NCBI GenBank assembly: GCA_949297805.1
Contig: CASFTG010000002.1
Span: forward strand, 141,871 to 205,870
From: an uncultured bacterium
Lineage (GTDB): Bacteria; Bacillota_I; Bacilli_A; RFN20; CAG-826
DNA length: 64,000 bases
Direction of reading: 5' to 3'
Positions 1 through 10,800 of the stretch are shown piece by piece. The notes beneath the pieces are model-generated. The model did no database searches. It had not been told where the DNA came from and saw nothing but the letters and a program-made list of their open reading frames with translations. The stretch's first letter is position 1. Each line of letters starts with the position of its first letter. The translations under genes and the position numbers were made by a program.

Positions 1-80
1 GGGTCTAAGTCCCAAAGCTTCTTGGCTAAGGCGGCTTTGACGTAATCCGGCTTCTTGAGAATCAATTTGATGTCAATCAT
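1..80 (-). CDS. serS: Serine--tRNA ligase, N-terminal fragment
   Basis: The first 26 codons of a minus-strand gene that runs off the left edge of the window. The translation begins MIDIKLILKKPDYVKAALAK, matching the usual opening of bacterial seryl-tRNA synthetase (M-[LI]-D-I-K-x-I-x-x-x-P-x-x-V), which begins the tRNA-binding coiled-coil arm. A good Shine-Dalgarno (GGAAGGAG) lies just upstream. The start overlaps the end of the glycosyltransferase gene by 8 bp, suggesting translational coupling. serS lies not far beyond gyrA in staphylococci and bacilli, which supports the call. Only the N-terminus is visible, so the catalytic class II motifs cannot be checked. Confidence 0.7.
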   Translation of the reverse strand, partial: MIDIKLILKKPDYVKAALAKKLWDLD

Positions 81-1077
81 GGTTTTCTCCTTCCAAAAGG
101 GATGAGTAATAGGCGGCTAGGTTGGCGGCTTGCTTAGAGACGCTTAAGGTCTTGGCGAAGCTCGCCGCCGGCATTATAGTCTCGTTCGCTTCGCCTGCGT
201 AAAGTTTCTCTAGATACTTCACCGCTTCCTCGACGTTCGAATAGGATAAATAGAGGTCATCCCAATCCGACAACCTCTTTAAGGCGTTCGGCCCGACCGC
301 GACGACTTGGGCAGACGAGGCGAAGGCTTCCGCCGTCCCGATGAAGTCAGGGGCGGGATCGGTAATAAGATAGGCTGAGGAATGGGCTAACAACGAACGG
401 AAGAGATCACCGCTGTTGAGGCGATACACCCGGCAATTCGCCGGAGCGGTCGCGCAAGCCAAACTATAGGACAGGCTGCCTTGATGCCGAGGAGCCCCGA
501 AAAAGAAGAACCGGACCTCCGGCAGCCGTCTCGCGATCTCATAAAGGGTTTTGACTCCCTTCAAGTTTTTATAGGATCCAAGGGTTAAGCAAACCTTGTC
601 TTCCGGCTTGATGGCGAAGTAACGAAGTCCAGCATTAAGTTCGCTTTCAGGCTCCGAGTAGAGATAGCTGAATAGCGATGGCCGCAGCACCTCGACCCGC
701 GAAGAGAGACCGATTTCCGCACAAAAGGCTTTCACTTTTTTCGAAGGGACGAGAATCAGGTCAGCGGATTCAAGGAATCGCCGGCTTTTCTTCGGCAGGA
801 TTATCGACCCATCATCTTTGACTTTGAGCAGCCGTGCATCCGGGTCATGCTCGCAATAGAAGGCCGAGACGACGGTCTTGACGCCGACTTCCTTTAAGTC
901 GCGGAGCTTGGCCTCGTCGCGAGTTGAGATAAAGTGGGCAATGTCCGGCTTAGATAAGGGGCTATCGACCCAGGCGATCCCCGCCTTCTCACAGAGGGCC
1001 TTGATCGTTTTCCTCAGTCTCGCCCCCTCGAATACCTCAAGGCAAGGAGAGGGCGAGTAGTGAACGAGGACTTTCAT
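73..1077 (-). CDS. Putative GT4-type glycosyltransferase
   Basis: A 334-residue protein with the two-domain GT-B layout. The N-terminal Rossmann half contains LVPSKKVK followed by a V-x-V-L-R-P-S segment, the usual acceptor-side signature. The C-terminal half has a glycine-rich strand (CLTLGSYKNLKG), then RLPEVRFFFFGAP, and a weak GT4-like acidic/EA region (GTAEAFASSAQVVAVG). The classical E-x7-E pair is partly degenerate, so donor and acceptor cannot be assigned. No membrane segment or signal peptide is seen. The start codon overlaps the gyrA stop (TAATG) and the stop overlaps serS, so it is in the gyrA transcript. Possible roles are glycolipid or envelope glycan synthesis (inference). Confidence 0.65.
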   Translation of the reverse strand: MKVLVHYSPSPCLEVFEGARLRKTIKALCEKAGIAWVDSPLSKPDIAHFISTRDEAKLRDLKEVGVKTVVSAFYCEHDPDARLLKVKDDGSIILPKKSRRFLESADLILVPSKKVKAFCAEIGLSSRVEVLRPSLFSYLYSEPESELNAGLRYFAIKPEDKVCLTLGSYKNLKGVKTLYEIARRLPEVRFFFFGAPRHQGSLSYSLACATAPANCRVYRLNSGDLFRSLLAHSSAYLITDPAPDFIGTAEAFASSAQVVAVGPNALKRLSDWDDLYLSYSNVEEAVKYLEKLYAGEANETIMPAASFAKTLSVSKQAANLAAYYSSLLEGENHD

Positions 1078-3788
1078 TAATCGTCGAGTTTATCCGGGGT
1101 GACGACCGGTTCTTCCGCTTGGACTTCCGGTTCCGTCGCTTCCTCTTCGTTTAGATCGGCCTCATCCTCTTCCGTTTCATCGGAATGAGGGATGATGGCG
1201 ATCGAGGCGACTTTGGTCCGGTCATCGACCGCGATGATCTTGACGCCTTGGGTATTACGCCCGGCGATCTTGATCTCGGTGATCGGGGTCCGGATGACGA
1301 TGCCGGATTGGGTGACGACCAGGAGGTCCTCGTCGCCATTGACCGCCCGGACGGCACAGAGGTCGCCGGTCTTGGAAGTGGTCTTGATGGTGATGACGCC
1401 CTTAGCCCCACGAGAGGTGAGTCGGTAACCGTCATAAGTCCTGGTTGAGCCGTCTTCCATCGTGATTTCGGTATCTTTGGCATAAGAGATCTTGCCATAG
1501 CCGTGGGTGGTCAAGACCAAGATCTTGTCGCCTTCTAGCGAGGAAGTGGCACCGACGATTTCCGAGCCTCCATCAAGGTTCATGCCCTTGACGCCAGCCG
1601 CGGTCCGACCCATGTCACGGACTTCGTCTTCGTTGAAGGAGCAGAGCTTCCCATTGCTCGAAGCCAAGGAGATGATGGCGGTCCCGTCGGTCCGCTTGAC
1701 ATCGAAGAGGTCATCGCCTTCCTTTAAGCCGACGGCAATCTTGCCGTTGGTATTGATCGAAGCAAATTGCTTCAAAGAAGTCCGCTTGACGATGCCGTGT
1801 TTAGAGACGAAGAGGAGATAGTTGTTCTCGGGGTAGTCGTCGCAGGAAACGATGGCCACGACCTTCTCATCCTTATCGAGGTTGAGGAAGTTCTGGGCCG
1901 GCATCCCTTTGCCAACCCGCCCGGAATCAGGAATCTGGTAGCCCCGTAACCGGTAAACCCGGCCAAAGGACGAGAAGAAGAGAATATCGGTATGGGTCTT
2001 GGTATGAACGATGAGTTTGACGATGTCGCCGCCAACCGTCTTCATGCCGGTGATGCCGCGTCCGCCGCGATGCTGGGCGGAGAAGGTATCGTCATCGACC
2101 CGTTTGATATAACCGTTCTTGGTCAAGGCGATGATGATGTTCTTCTGCGGGATCAAATCCTCGTTTTCAATATCGGCCGCCTCATCAGAGATTTCGGTCA
2201 GCCGCTTGTCGCCGAACTTGTCTTTGATTTCAGTAAGTTCCTTGATCATCAAATCGACGAGGTTGTCGCGCGAGGAGAGGAGGCGGTTGTATTCGGCGAT
2301 GTTGGCTTCGAGTTTTTCCTTCTCGGCCAAGAGCTTATCCTGCTCGATGCCCTGCAACCGGCGGAGTGTCATAGCCAAGATCGCCTGGCATTGGGCCTCG
2401 CTTAAGCCAAAGGCCTCATTCAAGCGCTCGGTCGACTCAGCATCATCTTTAGAAGAACGGATGATGGCGATGACCTGATCGATGTTGTCATGGGCCAAAA
2501 TCAAGCCGACGACGATGTGGTGCCGATCGGTGTCTTTCTTTAAAAGGAAGCGAGTTCTGCGGGTTAAAACCTTAACTTGGAAGTCGGAGTAGTCTTTGAG
2601 AATCGCGGTGATCGGCAAGGTTTTCGGCTCGCCGTTCTCTAAGCAGAGATTGATGATGCCGAAGTTGGTTTGAAGGTCGGTGTGCTTCAGCAAGTTATTG
2701 GCCACGACCTCGGGAATGCAGTCTTTCCGGATCTCGATGACGACCCGGATGCCTTCCTTATTCGATTCGTCGCGGACATCGGTGATGCCGTCGATGACCT
2801 TATCGCGGACCAAGGTCCCGATCTGTTGGACCATATTGGCCTTATTGACTTGATAAGGAACCTCGGTGACGACGATCCGGGACTTGCCGTTCTCCATCTC
2901 CTCGATATGGTATTTCGAGCGGATGGTGATGGTCCCGGTGCCGGTCTGGTAGGCGTCAAGAATACCTTGCCGGCCCAAGATGATGCCACCGGTCGGGAAA
3001 TCCGGACCCGGTAAGTAGTTCTGCATGATCTCAGCCGGGGTCAGCTCAGGGTTTTTGGAGATGGCGATGACGGCATCGATGGCCTCACCCAAATTATGGG
3101 GCGCCATGTTGGTCGCCATGCCGACCGCGATGCCTTGCGAACCATTAACCAATAAGTTAGGGAAGCGGGAAGGCAAGACCTCCGGCTCGGTTTCCGAACC
3201 ATCGTAGTTATCGACGAAATCGACGGTGTCGCAGTTGATGTCGCGGACCATCTCGAGGGAGAGTTTGTTCATCCTCGCCTCGGTATAACGCATAGCCGCG
3301 GCTTCGTCGCCGTCGATCGAGCCGAAGTTGCCGTGCCCATCGACTAGAGGGTAACGGAGGGAGAAAGGCTGGGCCAAGCGGACGAGGGTGCCATAAAGGG
3401 CGGAGTCGCCGTGGGGGTGATATTTACCCATGACGTCGCCGACGATACGGGCGCATTTCTTATAGGGGGAGGTCGGGTACATCCCCATCTCGTTCATGCC
3501 GAAGATAATCCGGCGCTGAACCGGCTTGAAACCATCGCGGACATCGGGGATGGCCCGGGAGACGATGACCGACATCGAATAGTCGAGGAAGGCGGTCCGA
3601 ACCTCGTCGGTGACATCCCGGTCGGTCAGGCCCGGGATGATGCCGGAGATGGCGGCTTCCTGCCCGAACATGGCATCGGCCGATTGCATCCCTTCCATCG
3701 ATCCTTTATGGACCGGGGCGGACGATTCGGCGTTTTCCTCAGGCTTTTCTTCGCCTTCAGGAGCGATTTTCTTTTCGTCGTTATCCAT
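1077..3788 (-). CDS. gyrA: DNA gyrase subunit A
   Basis: 903-residue breakage-reunion subunit of gyrase, which with GyrB introduces negative supercoils. An acidic extension of about 55 residues precedes the conserved core ([20 protein letters not shown]). The catalytic tyrosine is in [10 protein letters not shown] (Tyr168). The beta-propeller C-terminal domain carries the GyrA box as QHRGGRG rather than Q[RK]RGGRG. In the quinolone-resistance-determining region, [13 protein letters not shown] has Ser at the E. coli Ser83 position but Gly133 at the Asp87 position, where susceptible bacteria have Asp or Glu. The last ~30 residues are acidic and probably disordered. It follows gyrB by 14 bp and overlaps the next gene. 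Family assignment is certain; drug phenotype is not shown. Confidence 0.98.
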   Translation of the reverse strand: MDNDEKKIAPEGEEKPEENAESSAPVHKGSMEGMQSADAMFGQEAAISGIIPGLTDRDVTDEVRTAFLDYSMSVIVSRAIPDVRDGFKPVQRRIIFGMNEMGMYPTSPYKKCARIVGDVMGKYHPHGDSALYGTLVRLAQPFSLRYPLVDGHGNFGSIDGDEAAAMRYTEARMNKLSLEMVRDINCDTVDFVDNYDGSETEPEVLPSRFPNLLVNGSQGIAVGMATNMAPHNLGEAIDAVIAISKNPELTPAEIMQNYLPGPDFPTGGIILGRQGILDAYQTGTGTITIRSKYHIEEMENGKSRIVVTEVPYQVNKANMVQQIGTLVRDKVIDGITDVRDESNKEGIRVVIEIRKDCIPEVVANNLLKHTDLQTNFGIINLCLENGEPKTLPITAILKDYSDFQVKVLTRRTRFLLKKDTDRHHIVVGLILAHDNIDQVIAIIRSSKDDAESTERLNEAFGLSEAQCQAILAMTLRRLQGIEQDKLLAEKEKLEANIAEYNRLLSSRDNLVDLMIKELTEIKDKFGDKRLTEISDEAADIENEDLIPQKNIIIALTKNGYIKRVDDDTFSAQHRGGRGITGMKTVGGDIVKLIVHTKTHTDILFFSSFGRVYRLRGYQIPDSGRVGKGMPAQNFLNLDKDEKVVAIVSCDDYPENNYLLFVSKHGIVKRTSLKQFASINTNGKIAVGLKEGDDLFDVKRTDGTAIISLASSNGKLCSFNEDEVRDMGRTAAGVKGMNLDGGSEIVGATSSLEGDKILVLTTHGYGKISYAKDTEITMEDGSTRTYDGYRLTSRGAKGVITIKTTSKTGDLCAVRAVNGDEDLLVVTQSGIVIRTPITEIKIAGRNTQGVKIIAVDDRTKVASIAIIPHSDETEEDEADLNEEEATEPEVQAEEPVVTPDKLDD

Positions 3789-3802
3789 TGCTTATTCCTC
3801 CA

Positions 3803-6913
<3,111 letters not shown>

Positions 6914-6917
<4 letters not shown>

Positions 6918-7144
6918 GCTTCGATTAGGTAAGCGTTCCCCTCAATCGCGATGAGGTCGCCTGGGCGGAGCTTTCGGCCGCGCCGATTCTCCTTCTCCCC
7001 GTTGACTTCGATTTCATGGGTCGCCAAATATTCCTTCGCTTCACCGCCAAAGCCAATGATGGAAACGAACTTCAGCAGTTGGCCCAAGGTGATGTACTCG
7101 GTGTGGATGCGAACGGATTGCGGCGTGGTTTTTCCCATGCTCAT
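6914..7144 (-). CDS. yaaA: S4-domain RNA-binding protein YaaA
   Basis: 76-residue small basic protein consisting of one S4 RNA-binding fold (ITLGQLLKFVSIIGFGGEAK then a beta segment with IEVNGEKENRRGRKLRPGD). It matches the YaaA family found between dnaN and recF in Firmicutes, whose role is thought to relate to the ribosome but is not settled. The start could be this ATG or the one two codons later; neither has a strong Shine-Dalgarno. A terminator hairpin lies only ~20 nt upstream, so expression may depend on readthrough from dnaN or on a very short leader. Confidence 0.88.
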
Positions 7145-7151
7145 AGTTTAC

Positions 7152-7190
7152 TACTACGTAGTAAAAAGCGGTAGAGTTTTCTACCGCTAT
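7152..7190 (-). terminator. Rho-independent terminator after dnaN, plus 12-bp palindrome
   Basis: An 8-bp perfect stem (AGCGGTAG / CTACCGCT, 7167-7188) with a 6-nt loop is followed on the minus strand by five T residues. It would end the dnaA-dnaN transcript just before yaaA. In the other direction the T-run (ATTTTT) is weaker, so partial bidirectional activity is possible. Immediately downstream on the minus strand, at 7152-7163, is a perfect 12-bp palindrome TACTACGTAGTA ending 8 bp before the yaaA start. Confidence 0.75.
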
Positions 7191-7220
7191 TTTTGATTAT
7201 TTTTATCGATGGCCGCTAGA

Positions 7221-8342
7221 TTAATAAACGTGGAGGGGCGTGATGAGCTCAACCGAGGTGTCATCGCTGGGGCTCCGCACGATAAAGGGGCGGCTTTCGG
7301 TCTGGAAGCAAAGCTCGATATCCTCGCTCCGGAGGGCTTTGATGGCATCGCTTACGAGCAACGAATTGATAGCGACTTCCATCCTTTCGCCGGTGTAGCG
7401 GAAGTTGTTGATTTCCTCGTTGGCCGAACCTTTCTCCCGGTTCTTGATCGAGAGTTCGATCTTCTCGTCCGACATCAGAAGTTTTATCGCGTTATCCCGG
7501 GCGTTGGATAAGACCGAAACCCGTTCGATAGCCGAGAGGAACTCCTGCGAGTTGACTTGAAGGACGTAGTTGAAGACCTTCGGGAAAGCAGCCGAGAGGT
7601 TGGGGTAGTTGCCAGGGATGAGGCGGGAGGAGACGATGGTATTATCAAAGCTGAAGAGGGCTTGCTTATCGGAGATGGAGATGTCGATGTTCTTTGCCCC
7701 TTCGAACAAGCCGACGATGTCCAGCAGGCTCTTGGCCGGGATGTTAACCGTTAGATCCAATTCCGAGTCGACTTTGATCTTTTTGGTCGCGACCCGGGCG
7801 GAATCGGTGGCGATGGCCGAGAGGGTTCCGTCGCGGAGAGTCAGGTTGATAGCGGTCAGAATCGCGTCCTGAGCGGTTTTGGCGGCCGCATGGGCGCATT
7901 GTTCGACCAAGGAGACGAAATCACTACGCTTAACCCCGAAGGCTTTGCCAACGGCCTCGAGGATGATATCGGGGTATTCGTCGGCCGAGATGCAATTGAG
8001 CTTATAGCCGGTCCGGTTATCGCCGATTTTGGCGACCGAGTTGTCGATAACGTCAAAGGAGACGGTTTCACCCACCATCTTCCGAACGCCTTCGGTGAGG
8101 GTGTAGGCATTAACCAGGGTCGCCCCTTGCTGATAATTGGTGATGATGGGCTTATCGCCGATCATATAAGGAACGGTGGAGCGGACGGTGATCTCTCCGT
8201 TGGTTCCGGTAACCTCCAAGCCTTTCTCCGTCAAATCCAATTTGACGTTGTCGAGGATCGGCATCGGATTCTTGGAGGAGATAGCCTTCGATGCGCTGAG
8301 CAGGGCCTTAAGGAATTGGTTTCGGTCGATATTGAGTCTCAT
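7221..8342 (-). CDS. dnaN: DNA polymerase III beta subunit (sliding clamp)
   Basis: 373-residue clamp that tethers the replicative polymerase to DNA. The opening MRLNIDRNQFLKALLSASKAISSKNPMP and the end (SPSDDTSVELITPLHVY) are typical of Firmicutes DnaN. Three repeated domains of about 120 residues fit the length. AGGGAG lies just upstream of the ATG. It is downstream of dnaA across the AT-rich half of oriC. A terminator follows the gene. Confidence 0.97.
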   Translation of the reverse strand: MRLNIDRNQFLKALLSASKAISSKNPMPILDNVKLDLTEKGLEVTGTNGEITVRSTVPYMIGDKPIITNYQQGATLVNAYTLTEGVRKMVGETVSFDVIDNSVAKIGDNRTGYKLNCISADEYPDIILEAVGKAFGVKRSDFVSLVEQCAHAAAKTAQDAILTAINLTLRDGTLSAIATDSARVATKKIKVDSELDLTVNIPAKSLLDIVGLFEGAKNIDISISDKQALFSFDNTIVSSRLIPGNYPNLSAAFPKVFNYVLQVNSQEFLSAIERVSVLSNARDNAIKLLMSDEKIELSIKNREKGSANEEINNFRYTGERMEVAINSLLVSDAIKALRSEDIELCFQTESRPFIVRSPSDDTSVELITPLHVY

Positions 8343-8504
8343 GGGGTCTCCCTAATTAATTCTTCGTCTTAATTTTTAAATTATTTTTTTAATAACAATA
8401 ATAAGGGCGGTGGAAACTGTGGATAACTTACGCTTTCGGCAGCAACGCAATGATACCATAGAAACGGCTTTCCGGAAACTTTTATTTTTATAAAATAAAT
8501 ATCC
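8343..8504. other. oriC, dnaA-dnaN half: unwinding region with DnaA boxes
   Basis: This 160-bp gap holds a very AT-rich stretch (8355-8404). It abuts a GC clamp (GGGCGG, 8405-8410) and two side-by-side DnaA boxes on the minus strand: GTTTCCACC (8409-8417, imperfect) and TTATCCACA (8418-8426, perfect). Between clamp and AT-rich DNA is AATAACAATAATAA, a run of 3-nt repeats matching the DnaA-trio pattern (3'-[G/A]AN-5'). Box, clamp, trio, AT-rich DNA is the arrangement of the B. subtilis basal unwinding element, which also lies between dnaA and dnaN. A second AT-rich patch is at 8480-8503. Assigning unwinding here is inference from this layout. Confidence 0.75.
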
Positions 8505-9872
8505 TTAGCTTAGACGCCTTTTTAACTCGGAAATGGCGATGGCCATATCGGGGTCAGTTTTCAACGAGTTTTCCACTTTCTTTACACCGTTAATCACCGT
8601 CGCATGGTCTTTGCCCCCGAACGCCTCCCCGATTTTCGAGAACGGGGCGTCTAATAAATCCCTTATTAGATACATAGCGATGTGGCGGGCCATCGAGATG
8701 CGAGCGATGCGGATCTTTCCCGTCAACTGAGAAGGGGTTAGCGAATAGAAATCGGCGACCTTAGCAATGATCTTCTCCTCGGTTAGGGGCGATTTGTCTT
8801 CCTTAGCCCCCGAGAGGCTCTTTAAGGCCTTTTCGGCCGAATCCATCGTGATGTGTTTGGTCGGGTTGAGGTTGATGGTGCAGAAGAGCAGGCGGTTTAA
8901 CGCCCCTTCGAGTTCCCGGACGTTCTTAGAGAATTTGGAGGCAATAAAGGTGATGACCTCATCGTCAAAATCGGCGGGGTCAAGCCCGTTGGCCTCGATT
9001 TTCATCTTCAATATCCGGACCGCGGTGTCGACATCGGGCCGCTGAATCGGAAGAACCAGCCCTTGGGTAAAACGGGTCCGAAGCCGCTCGTCGAGGCCAT
9101 CGAGCCGTTCTGGCGGCTGGTCGCTGGTCATGACGATTTGCCGTCCTTTGTTGACCAAAGCTTGGAAGACAACGAAGAACATCTCCATCGTTTTCTTCTT
9201 GCCAACGATGTACTGGATATCGTCAATCAAAAAGACATCGACTTGGTCACGGAAGTATTTGGCCAACGAGTTATCTTCTTTGGAGCCGGTGGCATATTGG
9301 ACGTATTCGTCGACAAAGTCGGAAGCAGAAATGCACAGAATCCGCATCGAAGGGTATTTCTCTTTGATCGAGTTGCCGATGGCGTGGAGCAAATGAGTCT
9401 TGCCAAGGCCGGATTCACTATAGAGCAACAAGGGGTTAAACATCCGCCCTGGAGTGGATGCAATCATTACCGAAGCCTGAAAAGGTTCGTTATTTGACGA
9501 GCCAACGACGAAATTATCAAAGGTGAAATTCGGATTGAGATAGGCTTCCGGAAAGAAACTCGGTTCCTTTTTCGCCTCGATCTTATCCTCGGCCACATCC
9601 TCGGCAGAAAGGAAGGTTAGGTTGAAATCCGTGCCGGTTATGTCATCGATGAATGACTTCAAATCGGCCGCGTAACTGCTTTCGATGACCTTGGCCGCCA
9701 GTTTTGTCGAAACGACGATTTTGATTTGGCTTCCTTCGACTGAAAGGATCTTTGAACCAGCAAAAAAAGTGTCAATGATACGTTGACCGTCGGGTTCAGA
9801 AGAAAGCTTTTGGGTCATCTTGGCCATCGCGGCCGACCATATTTCTTCCAGTTGGGTTATTGTCTCGTTCAT
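8505..9872 (-). CDS. dnaA: Chromosomal replication initiator protein DnaA
   Basis: 455-residue AAA+ initiator. Domain I occupies roughly residues 1-80. The AAA+ core has Walker A in SESGLGKTHLLHAIG and Walker B in VFLIDDIQYI. The C-terminal helix-turn-helix signature, ISMARHIAMYLIRDLL then GGKDHATVINGVKKVE, binds DnaA boxes. An in-frame ATG exists at 9998, but the ATG at 9872 gives the usual length and opening (MNETITQLEEIWS) and lies just downstream of a good promoter at 9889-9917, so the longer reading is unlikely. The Shine-Dalgarno is weak. A DnaA box at 9940-9948 sits just behind the promoter, consistent with autoregulation. Confidence 0.97.
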   Translation of the reverse strand: MNETITQLEEIWSAAMAKMTQKLSSEPDGQRIIDTFFAGSKILSVEGSQIKIVVSTKLAAKVIESSYAADLKSFIDDITGTDFNLTFLSAEDVAEDKIEAKKEPSFFPEAYLNPNFTFDNFVVGSSNNEPFQASVMIASTPGRMFNPLLLYSESGLGKTHLLHAIGNSIKEKYPSMRILCISASDFVDEYVQYATGSKEDNSLAKYFRDQVDVFLIDDIQYIVGKKKTMEMFFVVFQALVNKGRQIVMTSDQPPERLDGLDERLRTRFTQGLVLPIQRPDVDTAVRILKMKIEANGLDPADFDDEVITFIASKFSKNVRELEGALNRLLFCTINLNPTKHITMDSAEKALKSLSGAKEDKSPLTEEKIIAKVADFYSLTPSQLTGKIRIARISMARHIAMYLIRDLLDAPFSKIGEAFGGKDHATVINGVKKVENSLKTDPDMAIAISELKRRLS

Positions 9873-9888
9873 GGTTTTGTCCGCTAAG

Positions 9889-9917
9889 AATTTACCCGTC
9901 TTGCGCACGCGAATCAA
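9889..9917 (-). promoter_or_regulatory. Predicted dnaA promoter
   Basis: On the minus strand: -35 TTGATT (9912-9917), a 17-bp spacer and -10 TAAATT (9889-9894), placing transcription start about 9 nt before the dnaA ATG at 9872. A TTATTCACA DnaA box lies 23 bp upstream of the -35. The match is 4/6 at each hexamer with ideal spacing. Confidence 0.55.
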
Positions 9918-9939
9918 GGGAAGGGAGGTAAAAATTGAA

Positions 9940-10213
9940 TTATTCACAATGAGCCAAACGAAAACAGGCTGTTTATCGGTATTTTTAAAGTTTTCCACTT
10001 TTCCACAAAATGGTCTAACTGTGAATAACTTTTACGCTAAAAAACCGGTGGAAAACCACTGTTTTTGACAAGTTATTCACAATAGAATGTCAAAAAACTT
10101 TGTAGAAGATATCGAATAAAATCAGTTTTATTCTCCGTTTTCCACCGAATTTATCCACAAGGCATGTTGAAAACTTTTAAAACAAGAGTTTTCCACCAAC
10201 GAATTGTTGATAA
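9940..10213. other. oriC, DnaA-box cluster upstream of dnaA
   Basis: The divergent dnaA-rpmH gap has no gene but is dense in DnaA boxes. TTATTCACA occurs at 9940-9948 (+), 10020-10028 (-) and 10073-10081 (+). TTATCCACA occurs at 10151-10159 (+), and TTATCAACA at 10205-10213 (-). A second recurring motif, TTTTCCAC, occurs at 9991, 9999, 10138 and 10189 (+) and at 10047-10055 (-). Gene orientation diverges from this point, as expected for a bidirectional origin. Together with the dnaA-dnaN gap this makes a bipartite oriC like that of B. subtilis. Confidence 0.88.
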
Positions 10214-10255
10214 CTTTTTGTCTGTTTTTGCCGGTTCGCATACGTGCGCGATTTA

Positions 10256-10287
10256 TTGTTGCCCGCCGGTGGGCTAATCCGTATAAT
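10256..10287 (+). promoter_or_regulatory. Predicted rpmH-rnpA-yidC-jag promoter
   Basis: A perfect -10 TATAAT is at 10282-10287. The best upstream -35-like hexamer, TTGTTG (10256-10261), is 20 bp away, longer than ideal. The sequence GCCC...GGGC (10261-10274) between them is an imperfect inverted repeat that could be an operator. Transcription would start about 25 nt before the rpmH ATG, leaving room for its AAAGGAG Shine-Dalgarno. Confidence 0.5.
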
Positions 10288-10318
10288 GCCCCTTGCATTA
10301 CGTCAAAGGAGACCGTTT

Positions 10319-10453
10319 ATGAAGAAAACCTATCAGCCTTCGAAAAAGAAACATGCCAATAAAGCTGGCTTCCGGGCCCGTATGGCGACCGCGACTGGCC
10401 GTGCCGTTTTGGCTCGCCGCCGCGCCAAAGGCCGCGCTAAAATCGCTGACTAA
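10319..10453 (+). CDS. rpmH: Ribosomal protein bL34
   Basis: 44-residue ribosomal protein of the large subunit, basic throughout ([20 protein letters not shown], ending [10 protein letters not shown]). The length is exactly that of bacterial bL34. The ATG at 10319 has an AAAGGAG Shine-Dalgarno at proper spacing; upstream in-frame starts would reach into the oriC region and are rejected. It opens the plus-strand arm leaving the origin, followed 5 bp later by rnpA, the standard rpmH-rnpA pair. Confidence 0.97.
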   Translation: MKKTYQPSKKKHANKAGFRARMATATGRAVLARRRAKGRAKIAD

Positions 10454-10458
10454 TCGGA

Positions 10459-10800
10459 ATGAAACGGCTTAATCGCGTTAAGGCCCACCAAGAATTCGAC
10501 CGGATCATCCGCAACGGATCCAAGATCAAGACGAAGAACTTCAGCCTTAGCTATTTGCCCGCTTCTCCCGATCAGAAATTCACCCGAATCGGCATCGCCG
10601 TCGGCAAGTCCAACGGCGGCGCCGTCACCCGCGTCAAGGAGAAAAGGCAAGTCCGAGCGATGCTAGCCAAACGGAACGATTACTCGCTCCCGATCGATCT
10701 AATCATCGTCATCCGCCCCTGCTACTCGATTGAGGCGTATGAGGCAAACGAGGAAGAACTGAACGCTTCCTTGGACCAGATAAGGGAAAAGCTCAATTGA
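10459..10800 (+). CDS. rnpA: Ribonuclease P protein component
   Basis: 113-residue protein cofactor of RNase P, which trims the 5' leader of pre-tRNAs. It opens MKRLNRVKAHQEFDRII and carries the family signature region RIGIAVGKSNGGAVTRVKEK followed by RQVR, an RNR-motif variant. The stop TGA overlaps the TTG start of yidC (TTGA), indicating translational coupling and showing that TGA is used as a stop here. Only a weak CGGA precedes its own ATG. Confidence 0.95.
   Translation: MKRLNRVKAHQEFDRIIRNGSKIKTKNFSLSYLPASPDQKFTRIGIAVGKSNGGAVTRVKEKRQVRAMLAKRNDYSLPIDLIIVIRPCYSIEAYEANEEELNASLDQIREKLN

Noticed and set aside
9873..9998. Extended N-terminus of DnaA from the ATG at 9998
   Set aside because: The extension overlaps a DnaA box and the predicted dnaA promoter, and the family's normal opening begins at 9872.
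10244..10318. Longer rpmH reading frame from 10244
   Set aside because: bL34 is 44 residues; the extra part covers the promoter region and the good Shine-Dalgarno belongs to the ATG at 10319.
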